Shown: one piece after another, positions 62,196 through 64,000 of the stretch
Layout: each line of letters begins with the position of its first letter
Numbering within the stretch: the first letter of the stretch is position 1
Source of the DNA: CBFDBF01 sp050291465
GTDB lineage: Bacteria; Pseudomonadota; Gammaproteobacteria; Chromatiales; Chromatiaceae
DNA: 64,000 bases
Assembly (NCBI GenBank): GCA_050291465.1
Contig: JBNKJV010000014.1
Span: 20,650-84,649 of the forward strand
Direction: 5' to 3'
Made by a program: the position numbers and the translations under genes
Notes under the pieces: model-generated
The model's database searches: none
Told to the model about the DNA's origin: nothing
The model's input: the letters and a program-made list of their open reading frames with translations, nothing else

Positions 62196-62672
62196 ATGCG
62201 ACCTTTTACGATTCATATATATATTCTTATTGTCCTTTCTTTATTGGGAGTCGTTCTTTTTGCGGGTGAAGCGTTCAGTCCTGAAAGCACCGGCGGGCTG
62301 ATAAAGAAGTATACGTTTACCAAGCTCTATTGGCTTGCATGGGTCGGCTATGCGGTGGCTTCTACAGTTATCGTATTATGTGTACGGGGTGTTTATGTAT
62401 TAAGAAGACGCGTATTCACGCGAACCGCGGTAATCCTAAGTCATGTTATTCCGGTGGGGTTGCTATGGATTGCGATAGATTTGGGTATTCACGATTATAT
62501 TCAGGATAAAATTAACGAAGGAGCACAGGGGGCAAGGGGAAATCCTTCGCAGTTTAGAAATGTGCCATCCGCGCGGGAAAAATTGCCAACCGCGCCGTTA
62601 TCTGAAGGAAAGATCCATGAGTACAGGGACGCTGGAAATACCGTTCAAACGGAAGAGCAAAAGGATGATTGA
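62196..62672 (+). CDS. Membrane protein of unknown function
   Basis: A 158-residue protein with three predicted helices (near 5-24, 43-66 and 77-98), and a charged soluble C-terminal third rich in Gln, Arg and Lys. The ATG at 62196 is preferred to 62163 because of the GGAGC site. It lies just before the MscS gene (33 bases). I do not recognise the family. Confidence 0.65.
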   Translation: MRPFTIHIYILIVLSLLGVVLFAGEAFSPESTGGLIKKYTFTKLYWLAWVGYAVASTVIVLCVRGVYVLRRRVFTRTAVILSHVIPVGLLWIAIDLGIHDYIQDKINEGAQGARGNPSQFRNVPSAREKLPTAPLSEGKIHEYRDAGNTVQTEEQKDD

Positions 62673-62705
62673 TCTGATGATGGTGCATAGGGAGAAGTAG
62701 CTCTT

Positions 62706-63782
62706 ATGGAAGCTAATAACGTTATCGGTTTTTTAGACTACGAATTGTTCGGAAACTCGCTGCAGGACTGGGTTATCGCCTTGATTGTGGCAACGGCCGT
62801 TTTTTCCATGATTCTAGTCATAATGAAAGTGGGCGTTTCACGTTTAGCCGGACTGGCACAGGGGACAGACACCTTCTGGGACGATGCTGTAACCGATGCC
62901 CTATCTCATACCCACTGGCTGTTTCTGCTGGTTATGGCGTTGTTCGTGGGTTCTCTGTTTCTGGAATTCCCGGATAGGGTTCGTGAAGCGATTATCAGCG
63001 CCACGTTTATTGCGCTGATAGTACAGGGTGGTTTGTGGCTGAATAAGTCCGTTACCTACTGGGTGAAGCAGGAAAGTCGGCGCCGCCGTGAAGCGGATCC
63101 CTCTACGGTGAGTACCATCACCGCCGCCGGATTTATAGGCCGCCTGGTGTTGTGGTCATTGGTGGTGATTCTGCTGCTGGATAACCTGGGGATAAACGTG
63201 ACCGCTCTGGTAGCCGGGCTGGGTGTCGGCGGTATCGCGGTAGCGCTTGCGGTTCAGAATATACTCGGCGACCTGTTCGCGTCGATGTCGATTGTTCTGG
63301 ACAAACCGTTTGCGGTCGGTGACTTTCTGATTATCGGTGACCACATGGGTTCCGTTGAATATATAGGCCTGAAGACCACAAGGATCCGCAGCCTTTCGGG
63401 TGAGCAACTGGTATTTTCCAATACGGATATATTAGGTAGCCGTATCCGCAATTATGGTCGTATGTTCGAGCGCCGTGTTTTGTTCAAACTCGGCGTGACC
63501 TATCAAACACCGCGTGAGAAGCTCAAACTCATTCCGCAGATTGTGCGCGATGCTGTCCTGGAACAGGAAAAGGTTCGGTTCGACCGGGCCCATTTCCAGG
63601 CCTATGGTGCATCGTCATTGGATTTCGAGATTGTCTACTATGTGCTTGCGGCGGATTACAATCTGTATATGGATATCCAGCAGGCTATTAACCTGAGAAT
63701 ACACCAGCGTTTTGAGCAGGAAGGTATTGAATTCGCCTATCCTACGCAGACGGTTTTTGTGCATCGTGAGGGATCGGATTAG
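62706..63782 (+). CDS. MscS-family mechanosensitive ion channel
   Basis: A 358-residue channel. Four or so helices precede the pore helix segment ALVAGLGVGGIAVALAVQNI, followed by the beta domain (LDKPFAVGDFLIIG, GSVEYIGLKTTRIRSLSGE, FSNTDILGSRIRNYGR) and an alpha/beta C-terminal part. It is larger than E. coli MscS (286), with extra N-terminal helices. It protects against osmotic down-shock. Its start has GGGAG 12 bases upstream. Confidence 0.9.
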   Translation: MEANNVIGFLDYELFGNSLQDWVIALIVATAVFSMILVIMKVGVSRLAGLAQGTDTFWDDAVTDALSHTHWLFLLVMALFVGSLFLEFPDRVREAIISATFIALIVQGGLWLNKSVTYWVKQESRRRREADPSTVSTITAAGFIGRLVLWSLVVILLLDNLGINVTALVAGLGVGGIAVALAVQNILGDLFASMSIVLDKPFAVGDFLIIGDHMGSVEYIGLKTTRIRSLSGEQLVFSNTDILGSRIRNYGRMFERRVLFKLGVTYQTPREKLKLIPQIVRDAVLEQEKVRFDRAHFQAYGASSLDFEIVYYVLAADYNLYMDIQQAINLRIHQRFEQEGIEFAYPTQTVFVHREGSD

Positions 63783-63902
63783 GGTGGCCTTTTTTTGAAT
63801 GCTGCCTGATTGGGAATCAGGTGGTTGGAGCTTTCTCTGATATTGGTATTAATTTTTCCAGTATTTCCTAGCTTGGACTTGTTTAACTATCGGTAACAAG
63901 TT

Positions 63903-63990
63903 TCGTGACCTGTCTGGTATGGGGTCTCTTCTCTGCCTTTGGCTAAAAGGTCACGAGTACCTTTCTTTTGAGCGCTCAAAAGAAAGGTAC
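63903..63990. repeat. Nested inverted repeats with a perfect 34-bp palindrome
   Basis: TCGTGACCT (63903-63911) and AGGTCACGA (63948-63956) form a 9-bp outer pair; immediately after lies a perfect palindrome, 63957-63990, made of two 17-base halves meeting at AGC/GCT. An A-run begins at 63992 and runs off the window. The rest of 63783-63902 holds only a small hairpin (CCTGATT/AATCAGG). Confidence 0.85.
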
Positions 63991-64000
63991 CAAAAAAAAA

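Noticed and set aside
63957..63990. Terminator for the MscS gene
   Set aside because: The perfect palindrome is followed by A bases, not T, on the coding strand and lies 175 bases after the stop.

Overview
The window looks like chromosomal DNA of a gammaproteobacterium, probably a sulfur-oxidising member of the Chromatiales or a relative. This is inferred from gene content: the hrcA-grpE-dnaK-dnaJ-dapB chaperone block, the recN/nadK/fur/bamE/rnfH/ratA/smpB neighbourhood, lapAB-pyrF, and a homo-oligomeric ATP sulfurylase of the sulfur-lithotroph type. Most genes are housekeeping, but several blocks are regulatory or accessory.

Layout. 1-3 kb: ygfZ and an RNase II-family gene. 3-4 kb: an IS110-family element whose transposase has apparently lost its middle section, next to a non-coding segment that could specify a bridge RNA. 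4-6.2 kb: a short operon for a membrane-anchored Rad50/SbcC-like ATPase. 6.5-15.2 kb: a diffusible-signal-factor (DSF) region with an RpfF-like synthase converging on an RpfC-like hybrid kinase, a dedicated acyl carrier protein and ketosynthase, a B12-type radical SAM enzyme, an RpfG-like HD-GYP phosphodiesterase and a double receiver protein whose first receiver is degenerate. 15.4-16.7 kb: thrH and a shikimate-kinase-like gene. 17-22.8 kb: a tightly packed operon (fatty acid hydroxylase/sterol desaturase family, ArsS-like radical SAM, two glycosyltransferase-type proteins, a large TIGR03790-type exported protein). 23-25.3 kb: an exported CARDB-type protein and a membrane protein of unknown function.

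25.4-33 kb: tmRNA (ssrA, tag ANDDNYALAA) beside smpB, so both trans-translation partners sit together, separated by an unusual GGGCCGAG repeat cluster; then a sodium-dependent transporter, ratA-rnfH, bamE with a repeat-bearing tail, fur, recN and nadK. 33-39.3 kb: the heat-shock operon with a consensus sigma70 promoter and a CIRCE operator before hrcA, and unusual repeats between dnaK and dnaJ and after dnaJ. 39.4-44.1 kb: a FliK-like protein, lapA-lapB-pyrF, a ComEA-like protein and a PilH-like receiver. 44.2-50.4 kb: an AddB/AddA-type helicase-nuclease pair. 50.7-51.9 kb: sat.

52-60.5 kb: a second cyclic-di-GMP signalling cluster made of a 2034-residue MASE1/PAS/GAF hybrid kinase with an internal GAF-PAS duplication, a receiver-HD-GYP phosphodiesterase and a GGDEF cyclase. 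60.5-64 kb: small membrane proteins, a Nudix hydrolase, an isochorismatase-family hydrolase and an MscS-type channel; the window ends in nested inverted repeats including a perfect 34-bp palindrome.

The most interesting candidate system is the DSF region, because RpfF, RpfC and RpfG homologues are interleaved with ACP, ketosynthase and radical SAM genes that could supply or alter the fatty-acyl signal. All family assignments come from reading motifs by eye; no database search was run.
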